From Nymphaea colorata (Eukaryota; Streptophyta; Magnoliopsida; Nymphaeales; Nymphaeaceae), in assembly GCF_008831285.2 (NCBI RefSeq), contig NC_045143.1:20484854-20548853 (forward strand): DNA of 64,000 nt, read 5' to 3'. The notes beneath the pieces are model-generated. The model was not told the DNA's origin. It searched no databases and saw nothing but the letters and a program-made list of their open reading frames with translations. Within the stretch, counting starts at the first letter, position 1; each line of letters begins with the position of its first letter. The position numbers were made by a program, and so were the translations under genes. Shown piece by piece: positions 34,670-45,981 of the stretch.

Positions 34670-36984
34670 GGAGAATACACTTCTAGTGAATTCCTCAAAT
34701 ACTGCAAAGACCTTGGAATTAATAGGCAAAACACAATGCCTAGGACACCACAACAAAATGGTGTGGCTGAGAGGTGTAATAGAACCCTCTTGAACATGGT
34801 GAGTTCTATGTTGGCAGGAGAACAATTACCAAAATTTTTTTTGGGAAAAGCTGTGTTCATAGCTATGTATACAATAAACCGAGTGCCATGCAAAGCTGTC
34901 CCAACTACTCCTTATGAAAGATGGACTGGTGTAAAACCAAATCTAAGAAATTTAAGGAAATGGGGATATGTAGCACACGTAAAAATTCTAGATCCAAAAC
35001 TGGATAAACTAGATAACAGATAAGTGAGATATATATTTGTTGGATATCCTAAAGGATCCAAGGGCTACATATTGTATCATTCATCTATGAGACTTATAGA
35101 AAGCAGACATGTAGAGTTCATAGAAGAACTCAATAATAAAGATTTTGATCCAGTGGAATATCGAAATGATACACTGGATTATCTGATTTACTAAGAGGAA
35201 CAGTCTGGTAATGAACCGACTGGAGGTTAGTTTGGAAATGAACCAACTGAGCATAAATCGTCTGAGGAACAGTTAGGAAATGAACCGACTGAAGATCAGT
35301 TAGACAATGAACCAACTGATATGAATACCTTGTCATCTTAGACGTTATCAGATCATAAAAGACCTAGAGCTCCTCATTCATATTTGAATGATTATTATAT
35401 ATGTCTGGCAGAGGAGCCATGCTGTTTAGCAGATATTGACGAAATATCCGACAATCTGACATATGATGAAGCCATTAGCTCGCATAAATCGTCGGATTGG
35501 GTGAATGTTATGGATGAAGAAATTGAATCCATAGAAAATAATAAAGTCTGAGAATTAGTAGATCTTCCTAGTGACAGAAAACTCATTGGATGTAAATGGA
35601 TGCTGAGGAAGAAGTATAAAGCTGACGCATCAGTCGAAAAATTTAAAGCCAGACTGGTAGCGAAATGTTTTCTCAAAAGGAAGAAATTGATTACTCAGAG
35701 TCCTATTCGCCAATTGCAAAGTTTGCATCAATCAGAATAATTTTGGCTATCGTGGCATTCTATGACTTAGATATTTGTCAGATGGATGTGAAGACTGCTT
35801 TTCTGAATGGCGAGTTGAAAGAAACTATATATATGACTCAACCACAAGGATATGTCATAAAGGAAAAAGAAGAAAAAGTATACAAGTTGAATAAATCGTT
35901 GTATAGACTGAAACAGTCTCCTAGACAGTGGTATTTTGCTTTTCACAAAGCAATTACAAAACTTGGGTTCATTGCAAACCAACTAGACCACTGTGTGTAT
36001 GTTTGGAAAAGTGGGAGCCTTTTCTGTATTCTATCATTATATGTTGATGACATATTACTAATAGGAAATGTTAACGCCATGATTGTCAAAATGAAGACTT
36101 GGCTGAACAAAAACTTCGAAATGAAGGACTTGGGATATTAGGAATAAAAATCACTCGAGATACAAAACTCAAGAATCCTGAATCTAAGCCAAGAATGATA
36201 TATTGATTATATCTTGAAGAAATTTTGTATGTTAGTCTGCAAACCAATTGGGACTCCTATAGCTAAAGGATTAAGCAGGAGTGATTGTCATAGTGAAGGA
36301 AAACAAAAATTAAATGTTCCCTATACACAAGCGGTTGGCAGTCTAATGTATCTAATGTTGTGTACCAGACCTGACATAAGTTTTCCTATCGGTTTGGTGA
36401 GTCGTTATCAAAGTAATCCTGGTTGGCCTCATTGGCAAGCAGTCAAAAGGATTTTTCGGTATATTAAAGGAACAAAATGACTGAAATTGTCCTACCAAGC
36501 TGATGAGCTGACCTTAGTTGGCTATTTAGATGCGGATTTTGTAGGATGCAAAGATGATAGTAAGTCTACTTCTGGTTATGTATTCCTCTTTGGAGGTGGG
36601 GCGATAGTCTGGTCTTGTAAGAAACAGAGATGTGTTGCTCAGCACACTCAGGAAGCAGAGTTTGTAGCATGTAATGTTGCAACAACTTTTGCCGTCTGGA
36701 TAAATCAGTTCTTGAAGGACTTGAAATTAGATCTTGGTCATGAATCAGTTCAACTGTACAGTGATAATCAGGCAACGATATCTCTTATGAAAAATGGAGT
36801 TGTTAGCTCGAAGAGTAAACATATAATGGTGAAATACCATTACGTTCACGAAATGATTGAGAAAAATGAAATCTCGGTTGATTATTTGCCTACCAATGAT
36901 ATGGTGGTTGATTCCTTAACCAAAGGTATAACTGAAAACTTGTTTTCAAAACATGTAGCTCATATGGGGCTAAGATATATTTGA
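34670..36984 (+). pseudogene. copia-B integrase end, reverse transcriptase, RNase H
   Basis: 34736-35023 continues integrase (PQQNGVAERCNRTLLNM). A linker with a four-copy coding repeat lies at 35207-35318. Reverse transcriptase spans about 35480-36141, with DVKTAFLNGELKETIYM and the catalytic YVDD at 36040-36051. It continues at 36214-36480 (GSLMYLMLCTRPDISF). RNase H is at 36487-36984 (GYLDADFVGCKDDSKSTSG, YSDNQATISL, KHIMVKYHYV). Stops or frame changes separate the pieces. The last frame ends just before the purine tract and 3' LTR. Confidence 0.88.
35207..35318 (+). repeat. Four-copy coding minisatellite in the copia-B linker
   Basis: A 16-base core of the form GG(T/A)AATGAACC(G/A)ACTG occurs at 35207, 35234, 35276 and 35303, with spacings 27, 42 and 27 bases. 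It encodes the repeated phrase NEPT. It lies between integrase and reverse transcriptase. Confidence 0.9.
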
Positions 36985-37149
36985 AAGGTTGCGAAGGAAA
37001 AACCATTGAATGGAAAACCTCGTTGTAAACCTTGAAAAATGTTTAGGTTACGTTGGAAAAGCCAATTATAAAAAACCACGTAACAAATTGAATAAAGAAA
37101 GCCCACATAGAGTGGAAGCAAACTGGCGGTCTCATGGTCAAGTGGGAGA

Positions 37150-37527
37150 TATTGGATAGTGGCCATTGAGCCTTATTCGGATATCTAGTAACTGCAAAGC
37201 AGTTACTAAATTTTATTTTAAAACTGTTCCAAAAAGATCTCCTAAAAAATCTCTCAAGGAACCGCAGCTAGGGTGGAAAAACCTAAGGAGACTTTATATT
37301 CATAGCAAGCTCTCCAGAACTATGATCCGTGAGAAGCCCCTTGGAAGTAAACCCCTAAAATCTAACATATTCAAGTGTGCCTTTCTTCTTCTTCTCCCTC
37401 TAGTTTTGCCCTGCCGTTTCCCATAGGGGACACTTACTGCTGCTTCAAGAGAATGCTGGAGCCTCTGGTGAATCTTCTACGTCGGAGAAGACTCGCATCT
37501 TCAACAGTTACTTCTCATTCTCCAACA
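37150..37527 (+). repeat. 3' LTR of copia-B
   Basis: Starts TATTGGATAGTGGCC (first G changed to A) and ends CATTCTCCAACA. It contains a perfect inverted repeat at 37186-37208. Confidence 0.93.
37186..37208. repeat. Perfect hairpin in the copia-B 3' LTR
   Basis: Arms TAGTAACTGC and GCAGTTACTA around an AAA loop. The 5' LTR lacks most of it. Confidence 0.95.
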
Positions 37528-39506
37528 CTATGTCCATAAACCCAATTCTCTCGCCGCCGAAGAACTTTCCTCCCTTGCAGCACTTCTCAAAGGCTTCCTC
37601 TAGCAGCTCCAGCCCTACAATTATCTGATCCAGTAGCGCCTTTCGATGCTCGTCACTGTCTACCATGTTGATCCCTTGGATCGGCCGGAATATCTGCAGC
37701 ATGCGGCAAAGATCATCACCGCACCATGCATGAAGTTCACTTACGTGATCAGCCCACAGAGGCCAGCAGGGGCTGTGGCCCCTACGTCCCCTTCCAAGTT
37801 TTAAACATTCAAAATTTAGCAATTATAGTTTCTTTGAAAAATTTTGTTTGGCCCTCCAAATTTTTTCAACCTCTATTAAAAATCTTTATTTACTGGTCAT
37901 ACCTGCCCCGGGCAGCGCCAAGAGAACCGGCAGGAGGCCCTGGCCCCCTTTTTTTCACTTTTTTTTTTTATAAATTTACATGTAAATTTTAATTTTCCTT
38001 TTACAATTTTCCTTTTACTTTAAATATATATAATAGCCGCAAGAAGCGGAATAGACCATGTTTTAGATATATTTCTTTTTTTTTACTTTCTTGTTATTAT
38101 ATATATTGTATGAAAATTGAATGGCAATCCTGATAATCCAAAGTCACCTATCTTACTCATGAAAGTCATTTAATCCGTTATAATTTTTCATCATATTTTT
38201 CAATCATCCATCATAATGATTCAGACAACCATGTGAGTCCGGTGAGTACATTTATAGGTCGCTTACCTTCTGCATAATTCTCGACCACAAGAACTACCTA
38301 CCCTCAATTCATATTAGGTGGTACGTGTCTTTGTTTAATATTCAGTTGGGAAATAATGAAGATCATCTTATTTGGATACGAAAAATAAAGACTTTCATGT
38401 TAAAAAATCGGCAGAAAATGTGATTTGACAAATAAAATTATCATTTATAAAAAATGTATGAAGTTCTTTATCGTTTGTAACCGGGCATATTGGAGTGGTT
38501 GATGTATCTATCTCTCCTTATAAAATTTTTCCGTTAGATATGTTTTGGGAAATGGTTGGAAAAATTTTCCGGCCAACAGTTCCTCTCTTTATGCAAAATT
38601 TTATTTCTTTGCCGACATGTAATTTAGTTTCTCACATATTAGCATTTAGTACTTGCTTCTCTGCTTCTGCATCTACCAAAGCGAAGCAACGAGCAAAGCC
38701 CGCAAACTGGCAATCATGTATGGGTTAGTTCGTCAAATTGTACAGCTTTCTAATCTTTCTGTCAGATTTCATTACTTCTCCTGAATCATTGATGCTTAAA
38801 AAGCAGACAGGAATAGGCTGGTTTGAATCAAATTCGTGGCATTAACGTCAAGCAATATTCTAAGTGGCAATACATTATACTCTACATTATCCTTGTTAAT
38901 TTTCGGATATTTTTCAAAGCGTTGATGCTCCGGATACATGGCAATATCAAGCAATATTTTAAATGGTGACTGGAGTAAATGTTGCGCAAAGATCGTTCGG
39001 TGCGTTCATGTAAGATGCATAAGGAGATGCCAACTGTTAGATGCCCCAACGTCCATTCAGATCCATCAGTCAGCGTAAACCCGGGAGCGTCCCACTATCT
39101 AAGGTCAAGCACACGCGCAAATCATTAAAAAAAAATCTGGACACTACCGACGGCCGTAACATGTTGGTGAAACATAGCCCAAGGTTTTACCAACGTTTCC
39201 TTTCAGCATAAGTGAAGATAGTGTCAATGACATATGTAGCCACATGCTGGTAAAGGCAGCCTTTCACCCACGTCTACTTCTGGTCATCCATGGAAATTCA
39301 TATTCACTGACATATTTGTGTCCGAACGTCAATAAAAATCGACTTTCACCCGACGTGAGATTTTCCCAGCATCCGTAAATCCATCTCCTTTTTGTAGTGA
39401 ATGTTTCAACTCTCACACACTGTTTGAGGCGTATTTTGGTTATTTATAAAAAAGAAAATGAATATTGGAGAAAATGAATATTGGAGATCACATGCAAAAA
39501 TTAGTA

Positions 39507-39650
39507 GACATTTGGCAATAGAAACATTGTGTTAGCATTGTACAAATTCGTTCTAAAGATTGCCATAGATTTATAAAACATTACGTTCAGTATTTTATGA
39601 ATTTATCTCAATCATAAAATACTTATACAATGTTCATATTGTCAAATGCC
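39507..39650. mobile_element. MITE, copy 2
   Basis: About 144 bases with terminal inverted repeats. The left end is GACATTTGGCAATAGAAACA. The right end, on minus, is GGCATTTGACAATATGAACA. The arms agree at most positions over about 27 bases. The interior resembles copy 1 at 30100-30155. It has no coding capacity. The superfamily is not determined. Confidence 0.6.
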
Positions 39651-41286
39651 CTCCATGTCTCGAACCGTCATACTGCTGTGGGCAGCTGCCACCAATATAT
39701 TTGTCTTTATGTTAAAGGGGCATACCAATCTTTTTTACCTACGTTATTTCCATTGATCCGCATTACCTGCAAATTGAATCTCCTTAGGGTCTATTCAGTG
39801 ACTTCACACAAACAAACCTGGTACGAAGAAGTATTTACCATGCCTTCTGAATCTTGCATTATATATCAATGAGAATCTTCATGCATTTTCTCTTTATGAT
39901 TTAACATTTCTTCTTTGTTACTTTTAACTTTAGGAAGTCACGAATTTTGAATTTCTGACAATTGAAGCTGATTAAATGATGGAGACATATGGAAGGTTTC
40001 TGATGTACGTCATGTGAATTTAAAGTCTGGTATAGATCCAAGATCTATATCCATATCACCAGGCCTGGAAGGAAGGAGGGGGGGGCACCTAGGCTGTGGC
40101 CCTACTTCAACTAATTAAAAAAAAAATTACATTACAAAAATTGAAATTTTTTTTGTTGCGTAATGTGTTTTTTAGATCATATTTAGTTTGGCCTACCCGA
40201 ATAAGTTTGTTGAACTGTTTGGCCCACTCCTAAAAAAAATCCTGGCTGCATCCCTGCATATCACTAAACCCCGACACCTCCCTGATCTATTTACCTCTAT
40301 ATAAACATGTTTAAGGCACCGTAATTAAGCATTCAAGCCGCTTTTGTGTGAGCTGCATTACTTCTGTCTTTCCCTTGTTATACGTACCCTCCATACTCTC
40401 CTTCATTTCTAAAGGCAAAGCTAGGAATTTTTTTTTTACTAAGGGGACCAGATTATAGTTTCAAATTTTGACAGTCAAGAATCAAAATATAATTTTTAAA
40501 AAATTTTGCATAGCCTAAAATAGTTTTGTAAACAATTACGTGTAAAGTTTTTTATTTTTTGAAAATTTGAAGGTGAGCCATGACCCAATGTATCTTTTTT
40601 TGTTACTTGTCAACTTCTTCCTTTTTATTATTTCTTCTCTCCTTTCTGACGTTCTCCCGACCAAATCCTACTACTCATCAAAAGGCGGGCAGCAGGGCTA
40701 GATCCTTCCTTTCTCTAATTATTCTGCAGCAGTCTTGAAGATAGGTGGATACTTTTGTTATGATTTTATTTGCATGTAAAATTAAAGTAAGATGAAGTGC
40801 TCTGATATGATTAATTTCATAGTTATGTTAGGCTAGAAATTCATTTCGATTGCAGTATATTGGGGTAATTTTGTTTCAACTCTATCCATAGTTTATTTAT
40901 TCGGGTGAGTGTGAGGGACCCATTTTTCGATAGAGAGAAACTCTCACACAATTCCTTATGGTGATAGAATCGACCCTCCTAGTTAAGGTACACAAATTCA
41001 CACATGTGGGACCCTAGGTTTTGAAAGTATATTATATTTTGACTGTAACAACCAAACCATCTCACACAGTTCTCCAGCCCTTAGTTTGGTAGATCTTAAC
41101 CTGTTCCTAATTGCCTTGGTTCTTGTCTTAAAAAGGTAAAAAATCAAAATAAACAATTAGGACTCCTTACAAGCGCTTGAAGATTTCCAATTGACTTTTA
41201 ATAAGAAACCAAACCTTTTACAAGAGGGTGTTATATGAAAAACACTTCCTTATAGGAGTGAACAATATTGATTCCCCGCCAACATG

Positions 41287-41312
41287 TTATTATTATTATT
41301 ATTATTATTATT
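41287..41312. repeat. (ATT)n microsatellite
   Basis: About 26 bases of ATT repeat, 60 bases before the gypsy element at 41373. Confidence 0.95.
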
Positions 41313-41372
41313 TTGCAACTGGCTAAAATGCCTCCATTTCTCTTTGCCGTACATGAATGCATGCACTACGAT

Positions 41373-41752
41373 TGTTTCCCTGTGTCTGGGAGTCTGTACA
41401 GTTCTTTGCTTATGTTGAGTCATTTGCTTATGCATGTTTACTTGTAAAGGAGTACCCTCCCACCGGTCTAAGTGTCAAGTATTGGGATTTCTTGTTTTGA
41501 GTGGTCGGCATTATAATCCTGTAAGCGGCCTCGGCCATCCTATATAAGTAAAGTCGAGATCATTCTCCTTGCTTATCTTTCTCGTGATGTACTAATTTTC
41601 CAAGCGAATACATTGCGAGATTTCTTTATTCACAAGCATTCTTTATACACTTGTTTTCTCAAACTACCTTTGCGCCCCGTTCAGCGGTTTGAAGGCTTGC
41701 GGCAATCAGCTTCTTACCGCACCGCACAGGCCGAAGTTGTCAGCCCGTGACA
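41373..41752 (+). repeat. 5' LTR of the Galadriel-like gypsy
   Basis: Starts TGTTTCCCTGTGTCTGGG and ends GTCAGCCCGTGACA. A TATA-like TATATAAG sits at about 41541, within the LTR. It is 26 bases shorter than the 3' LTR. Confidence 0.95.
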
Positions 41753-41754
41753 AC

Positions 41755-41766
41755 TGGTATCAGAGC
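41755..41766 (+). promoter_or_regulatory. Primer-binding site of the Galadriel-like gypsy
   Basis: TGGTATCAGAGC two bases after the 5' LTR, the methionine-tRNA type site. Confidence 0.85.
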
Positions 41767-41781
41767 CCAGGTTCGGCTCAA

Positions 41782-42905
41782 TCTGGAGAAGCGGTTGGAT
41801 AGTCGGTGTAGAACTACACGCCGACGATCGTTGATCGAAGAGGAAGAAGTCCTGGCGACTCAATACAATCTGCGAAGTGCCAAGGGCAAGAGGGTAGCCC
41901 ATTCTAACGAGATGGGTACATCCCAGGGTCAAGAAGACCTAACTGAGATGGTGAACAAGTTGGCTACCGACGTAACGACTCATGAAGAAGCGTTGGGTAA
42001 TGCAGCTGAGTCCTTCGGGGAAATGAAGGACGAGATGAAGGTACTGCGGGAACAAGTGGCCGACCTAGTGGCCATGAATCGCACTGACTGACACAGTGAC
42101 CGCGTTACATGCTGAAGTCAAGGAACTTTAGGTAAAGAACCGCACACTACAGCGACAGATCTCTGTAGGTGGAGGTGACGATTGGCCAGCGAGGGTCGAC
42201 GTTCAGAGACCAACTAAATACAACGGAACTCGGGACAGTCGAGTGATCGACAACTTTTTATTCCAAGTAGAGTATTACCTAGACTTGCAAGGCATTATGG
42301 GGGACAACCTTCAAGTCAAGACTACGGCTATGTTACTAGAGGGCGATGTTGTAGCATGGTGGAGAAGGAAAAGGCTCGACATTCAGAAGGGGATATACAC
42401 AATAGACACTTTCGATGATTTTCAGTGAGAGTTAAGAACTTACTTCATGCCCCCGAATGCGACACGCCATGCCTATCGGATGGTTGGTGAACTGAAACAT
42501 ACCGGATCCTTGCGAGATTACGTGAGGGCCTATCAAAGGCTGATGTTAGATGTGTCAGGTAGGCAAGAACAAGATAAATTGAACTGGTTTATTTTGGGAC
42601 TTCAGTCGTGGGCACAATCCGAAGTGGAAAGGAGTAATCCAGAGACCTTGGAGGATGCTTATGTGGTAACAGAACGTTTAGTTGATACTCAGCGCAAGAG
42701 CTACACTAACGCCTTCAAGCCGTCGAAGAAGCCTGACCATGGAGGAAAGAAAGAGGATCGAAGGGAACGAAAAGATGAACCATCAACTCAGTGCCAAGTC
42801 GAAAGAGAACTTTCTTTCACAGAAACGACAACTCTCAGAATAGAGTGTTGAAATGTTGGTTTTGCGATGGTAATCACTTAGGAAGGCAATGTCCAAAGGT
42901 GTAAA
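41782..42905 (+). pseudogene. Galadriel-like gypsy gag with zinc knuckle, lightly broken
   Basis: An N-terminal coiled region is open to 42091 (TEMVNKLATDVTTHEEAL). After a frame change come the gag core pieces 42243-42428 (FLFQVEYYLDLQG and VVAWWRRKRLD) and 42447-42851 (SLRDYVRAYQRLMLDV). A zinc knuckle CWFCDGNHLGRQC follows at about 42849-42890 in another frame. The true start could not be fixed. Confidence 0.85.
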
Positions 42906-43515
42906 TAGGGACAATCAAGCAAGCTCTTCAAAACAATCTGCTAATGCGGTACAATGTGAAGAAGGGGAAGAACCAAAGATGGGTGCACTTCAACTTCTGA
43001 ACACCATAAAAAGAGAAGAAAAAGTGAAGGTGACAGCGACACCTTCTAACGACTTCATGTACTTGGAAATCCTGGTAAATGGAAGGTCTACCTTCGCTAT
43101 GGTAGACACGGGAGCCACACATAACTTTGTCTCAGTTGAGAAGGAGAGGAGATTAGGCCTAACCCTTGAGAGGGAAGAGTTACGCATGAAGGCGGTGAAC
43201 TCAGAGGCCAAACCCATCCACGGAGTGGCCCGTGATGCAGTTGTGAAGATTGAGAGTTGGTCAGGAAGGGCCAACTTCTCGGTGGTCCCGATGGATGATT
43301 TCCGGATGATCTTAGGCATGGAGCTTCTCAGTACAGCGAAAATGGTTCCAATATCGCACCTACGCAGTATCAGTATCATGGACGAGAAGTCCCCTTGTAT
43401 GGTTATAATAACATCGATAAAGAAGGAGAAGGGCAAAGCCGCAATGATATCTGCCTTTCAGTTGAAGAAATGCCTCAAGCACGGCGAAGAGACGTACTTG
43501 GTGGCAATCAGGTAA
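42889..43515 (+). pseudogene. Galadriel-like gypsy protease region
   Basis: Open 208-codon frame with the aspartic protease motif MVDTGATHNFVS (about 43096-43130) and a following ILGMELL block. The frame stops at 43513-43515, immediately before the reverse transcriptase frame, which continues in the same phase. A single stop therefore separates protease from polymerase. Confidence 0.88.
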
Positions 43516-44847
43516 GTGACTAATGACTCCCCTGATTTGGTTCCAGAGGCGCTTGCGCCTGTCTTAGCGGAATTCGCAGGAATAATGCCTGCGGAGCTCC
43601 CTAGACGGCTGCCACTTCGACGTGAGGTGGATCATGCCATCGAACTCCTTCTTGGTGTCAAACCCCCGGCAATGGCACCATATCGAATGGCCCCTATAGA
43701 ATTAAGAGAACTTCGGCGACAGTTGGACGAGATGCTAGCTGGAGGTATAATCAGACCCTCCAAAGCTCCTTTTGGTGCACCAGTGTTATTCCAAGCGAAG
43801 CATGACGACTCTAAAAGGCTATGTGTGGATTATCGGGTGTTGAACAAGGTAACGGTGAAGAACAAGTACCCTTTACCTTTGATTGCAGATCTGTTTGATC
43901 AACTGGGCGAAGCTCAAGTGTTTTCCAAGTTAGACCTCAGATCAGGATATTGGCAAGTTCGGATTGTTGACGGCGACAAGCCAAAGACCACTTGCGTCAC
44001 TCGCTACGGTGCCTTTGAATTCTTGGTAATGTCGTTCGGGTTGACGAATGCCCCAGCCATTTTTTCAACTCTAATGAACAAGATATTCTATCCGTACTTA
44101 GATAAGTTCGTGGTAGTCTATCTTGATGACATTGTAGTGTACAGCAGCTCCATGAGGGACCATGTGGAACACTTGCGGACAGTGTTCAAGGTATTGGAGG
44201 GAAACGAACTCTATGTGAAGCACGAGAAGTGCCTATTCGGCCAACCAGAAATCAGCTTTCTCAGTCACATTGTGGGAAAAGGTCAGCTGCGAATGGACAG
44301 AGAAAAGGTGAGGGCAATTCAAGACTGGAAACCGCCAACCAATGTACCAGAACTACGTTATTTTCTTGGTTTGACAAATTACTATCGACGATTCATTGAG
44401 GGGTATTCTTTGATAACTGCGCATCTCACTGATTTGCTAAAGAAAAACCGAACTTGGGCTTGGGAAGAGCTCGAAGAAGATGCCTTCGAGAAGTTGAAGA
44501 GAGTCTTGACGCAGGAGCATGTGCTCAGGTTGCCCGACCACACAATGAAATTTGAAGTCCACATGGATGCATCAGATTTTGCCATTGGCGGAGTTTTGAT
44601 GCAGGAAGGTCATCCAGTCACCTATGAGAGTCGGAAGTTGAAAGACGCGGAGCGACGGTATTCCGTGCACGAAAGGGAAATGACAGCCATTATTCATTGT
44701 CTTCACACATGGAGGCATTACTTATTGGGGTCCCAGTTTGTGGTAAAGACTGATAATGTAAAGACTGATAATGTAGCCACAAGCTACTTCCAGACTCAAA
44801 AGAAGTTGAGCCCGAAACAGGCTCGATGGCAGGAATTCCTTGCATAA
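43516..44847 (+). pseudogene. Galadriel-like gypsy reverse transcriptase and RNase H
   Basis: Open 443-codon frame. It includes [35 protein letters not shown], the catalytic YLDD (about 44118-44129), [28 protein letters not shown], and the RNase H start [18 protein letters not shown] (about 44560-44613). The RNase H domain has an in-frame 15-base duplication at 44743-44772 that repeats KTDNV. The frame stops at 44847, just before the integrase frame. Confidence 0.9.
44743..44772 (+). repeat. 15-bp perfect tandem duplication in RNase H
   Basis: GTAAAGACTGATAAT occurs at 44743-44757 and 44758-44772. It doubles the KTDN block that carries a conserved aspartate of RNase H. Confidence 0.97.
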
Positions 44848-45981
44848 TTCGATTTCACCTTGGAGTACAAGGCAGTGAAGACAAACGTCGCAGTCGATGC
44901 ACTGAGTCGGAAGGCGGAGTTGGCAGCAACCCAGACAGCATCATCTGAAGCGCAACTCGATGGTGCTCTTCTCGGACGGATTCGAGAAGGCATGAAGCAG
45001 GACCCAGTGGCCAAGCACTTGGTCGAAACAATGGAGGCGGGAAAGACGCGACGATTCTGGCTACAAGATGGACTTTTTATGGCAAAGGGCGGACGAATGT
45101 TCGTGCCTAAATGGGGCAATCTCCAATGGGAGTTGCTGAAAGAGTGTCATGACTCGTTGTGGGCTGGCCATCCTGGCCAGGAGCGGACACTGGCACTGCT
45201 TGAACGTGGCTACTACTGGCCACAGATGCGCGACGTCGTTGAAGCCTATGTGAAAACATGCTTGATCTGTCAGCAGGACAAGGGAACAAACCAGAAGCCT
45301 GCCGGTCTCCTGGAGCCTCTTCCTATTCCAGAACGTCCGTGGGAATGCCTCTCCATAGACTTCATCGTCAGCTTGCCCAAAGTTGACGGCTTCAGCTTCA
45401 TCCTTATGGTTGTGGATAGATTTTCAAAGTATGCCACATTCATCCCAACCTCTAAAGAATGTCCCGCGGAGAAGACGGCAAAGTTGTTCGTGAAGCATAT
45501 AGTCAAGCATTGGGGCGTGCTGAAAAGCATTGTCAGTGATCGGGATGCTCGCTTCACAGGGAAATTTTGGCACGAAGTATTTCGTTTGTTGAGTTCGGAT
45601 TTATTATTCTCAATAAGTTTTCACCCTCAAACGGACGGCCAAACTGAACGAATCAACGGATTGTTGGAACAATACATTCGACCTTATGTCAGCACGAATC
45701 AAAAGGATTGGGTGAAATTGTTGGATGTAGCTCAATTTTGCTACAATTTGCAGAAGATCGAGTCTTATGGACATAGTCCGTTCGAAATAGCCACTGAACA
45801 ACAGCCATTGATGCCGCATACCCTTGCAGCCCAAGAAAATGGAAGACCCACTTTTGCCTACCAGTTCGTTCGCGATTGGCAGGAACAGACGGAAATGACT
45901 AAGGCGTTCTTACACAAGGCCGCCAAGCAGATCGAAATCGAAGGCCAATGGAATTCCAAGTGGGTGATCAAGTCCTCGTGA
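44848..45981 (+). pseudogene. Galadriel-like gypsy integrase
   Basis: Open from 44860, in phase with the preceding frame after one stop. The zinc-binding part is HPGQERTLALLERGYYW...CLICQQD (about 45166-45280). The core has IDFIVSLPK, VSDRDARFTGKFWHE and HPQTDGQTERINGLLEQ, supplying the D, D and E positions. A frame shift close to 45950 joins it to the next frame. The C-terminal part lies in 45948-46421. Confidence 0.9.

Larger units (their letters stand above)
31101..37527 (+). mobile_element. Ty1/copia element copia-B, inserted in a GSTU exon
   Basis: Plus-strand element of about 6.4 kb with LTRs at 31101-31466 and 37150-37527. A perfect 5-bp target duplication CTATG lies at 31096-31100 and 37528-37532. 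The primer site TGGTATCAGAGC is at 31468-31479, and a purine tract AAGTGGGAGA (37140-37149) precedes the 3' LTR. The leader before gag is long, about 1.4 kb. Gag and pol follow in copia order and are mostly open but have several stops (for example the stop at 34667-34669 within the integrase core). The element runs opposite to the GSTU gene. Confidence 0.95.
30881..37693 (-). pseudogene. Tau-class glutathione S-transferase exon 2, split by copia-B
   Basis: Minus-strand exon 2 of a GSTU gene in two parts, 37693-37533 and 31100-30881, separated by the copia-B insertion. An acceptor CTGCAG precedes 37693. When the insertion and one copy of its 5-bp target duplication are ignored, the exon is 381 nt and codes 126 residues plus stop without any frame damage. 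Blocks GGKFFGGERIGFMDIV, LGSLLGWLRVLE and KTPKLVAWAQSFCKD correspond to [28 protein letters not shown] and [15 protein letters not shown] of the intact gene at 56243-57846. This is the C-terminal helical domain that binds the hydrophobic substrate. Exon 1, with the glutathione site, was not found upstream. A repeat-like, GGCCCC-rich sequence begins near 37770. The gene cannot make a GST. Confidence 0.9.
37694..41372. other. Intergenic, repeat-rich, no gene supported
   Basis: No coding sequence recognised; GSTU exon 1 was looked for here and not seen. Related AT-rich segments with GGCCC and CCAAATTTTTTC-like phrases occur at about 37785-37960, 40060-40260 and 40420-40610 and again near 59050-59190. 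They are probably worn copies of one dispersed repeat. A MITE lies at 39507-39650 and an (ATT)n tract at 41287-41312. Confidence 0.45.

Noticed and set aside
42990-43436. A 148-codon minus frame
   Set aside because: Antisense shadow of the gypsy protease frame.
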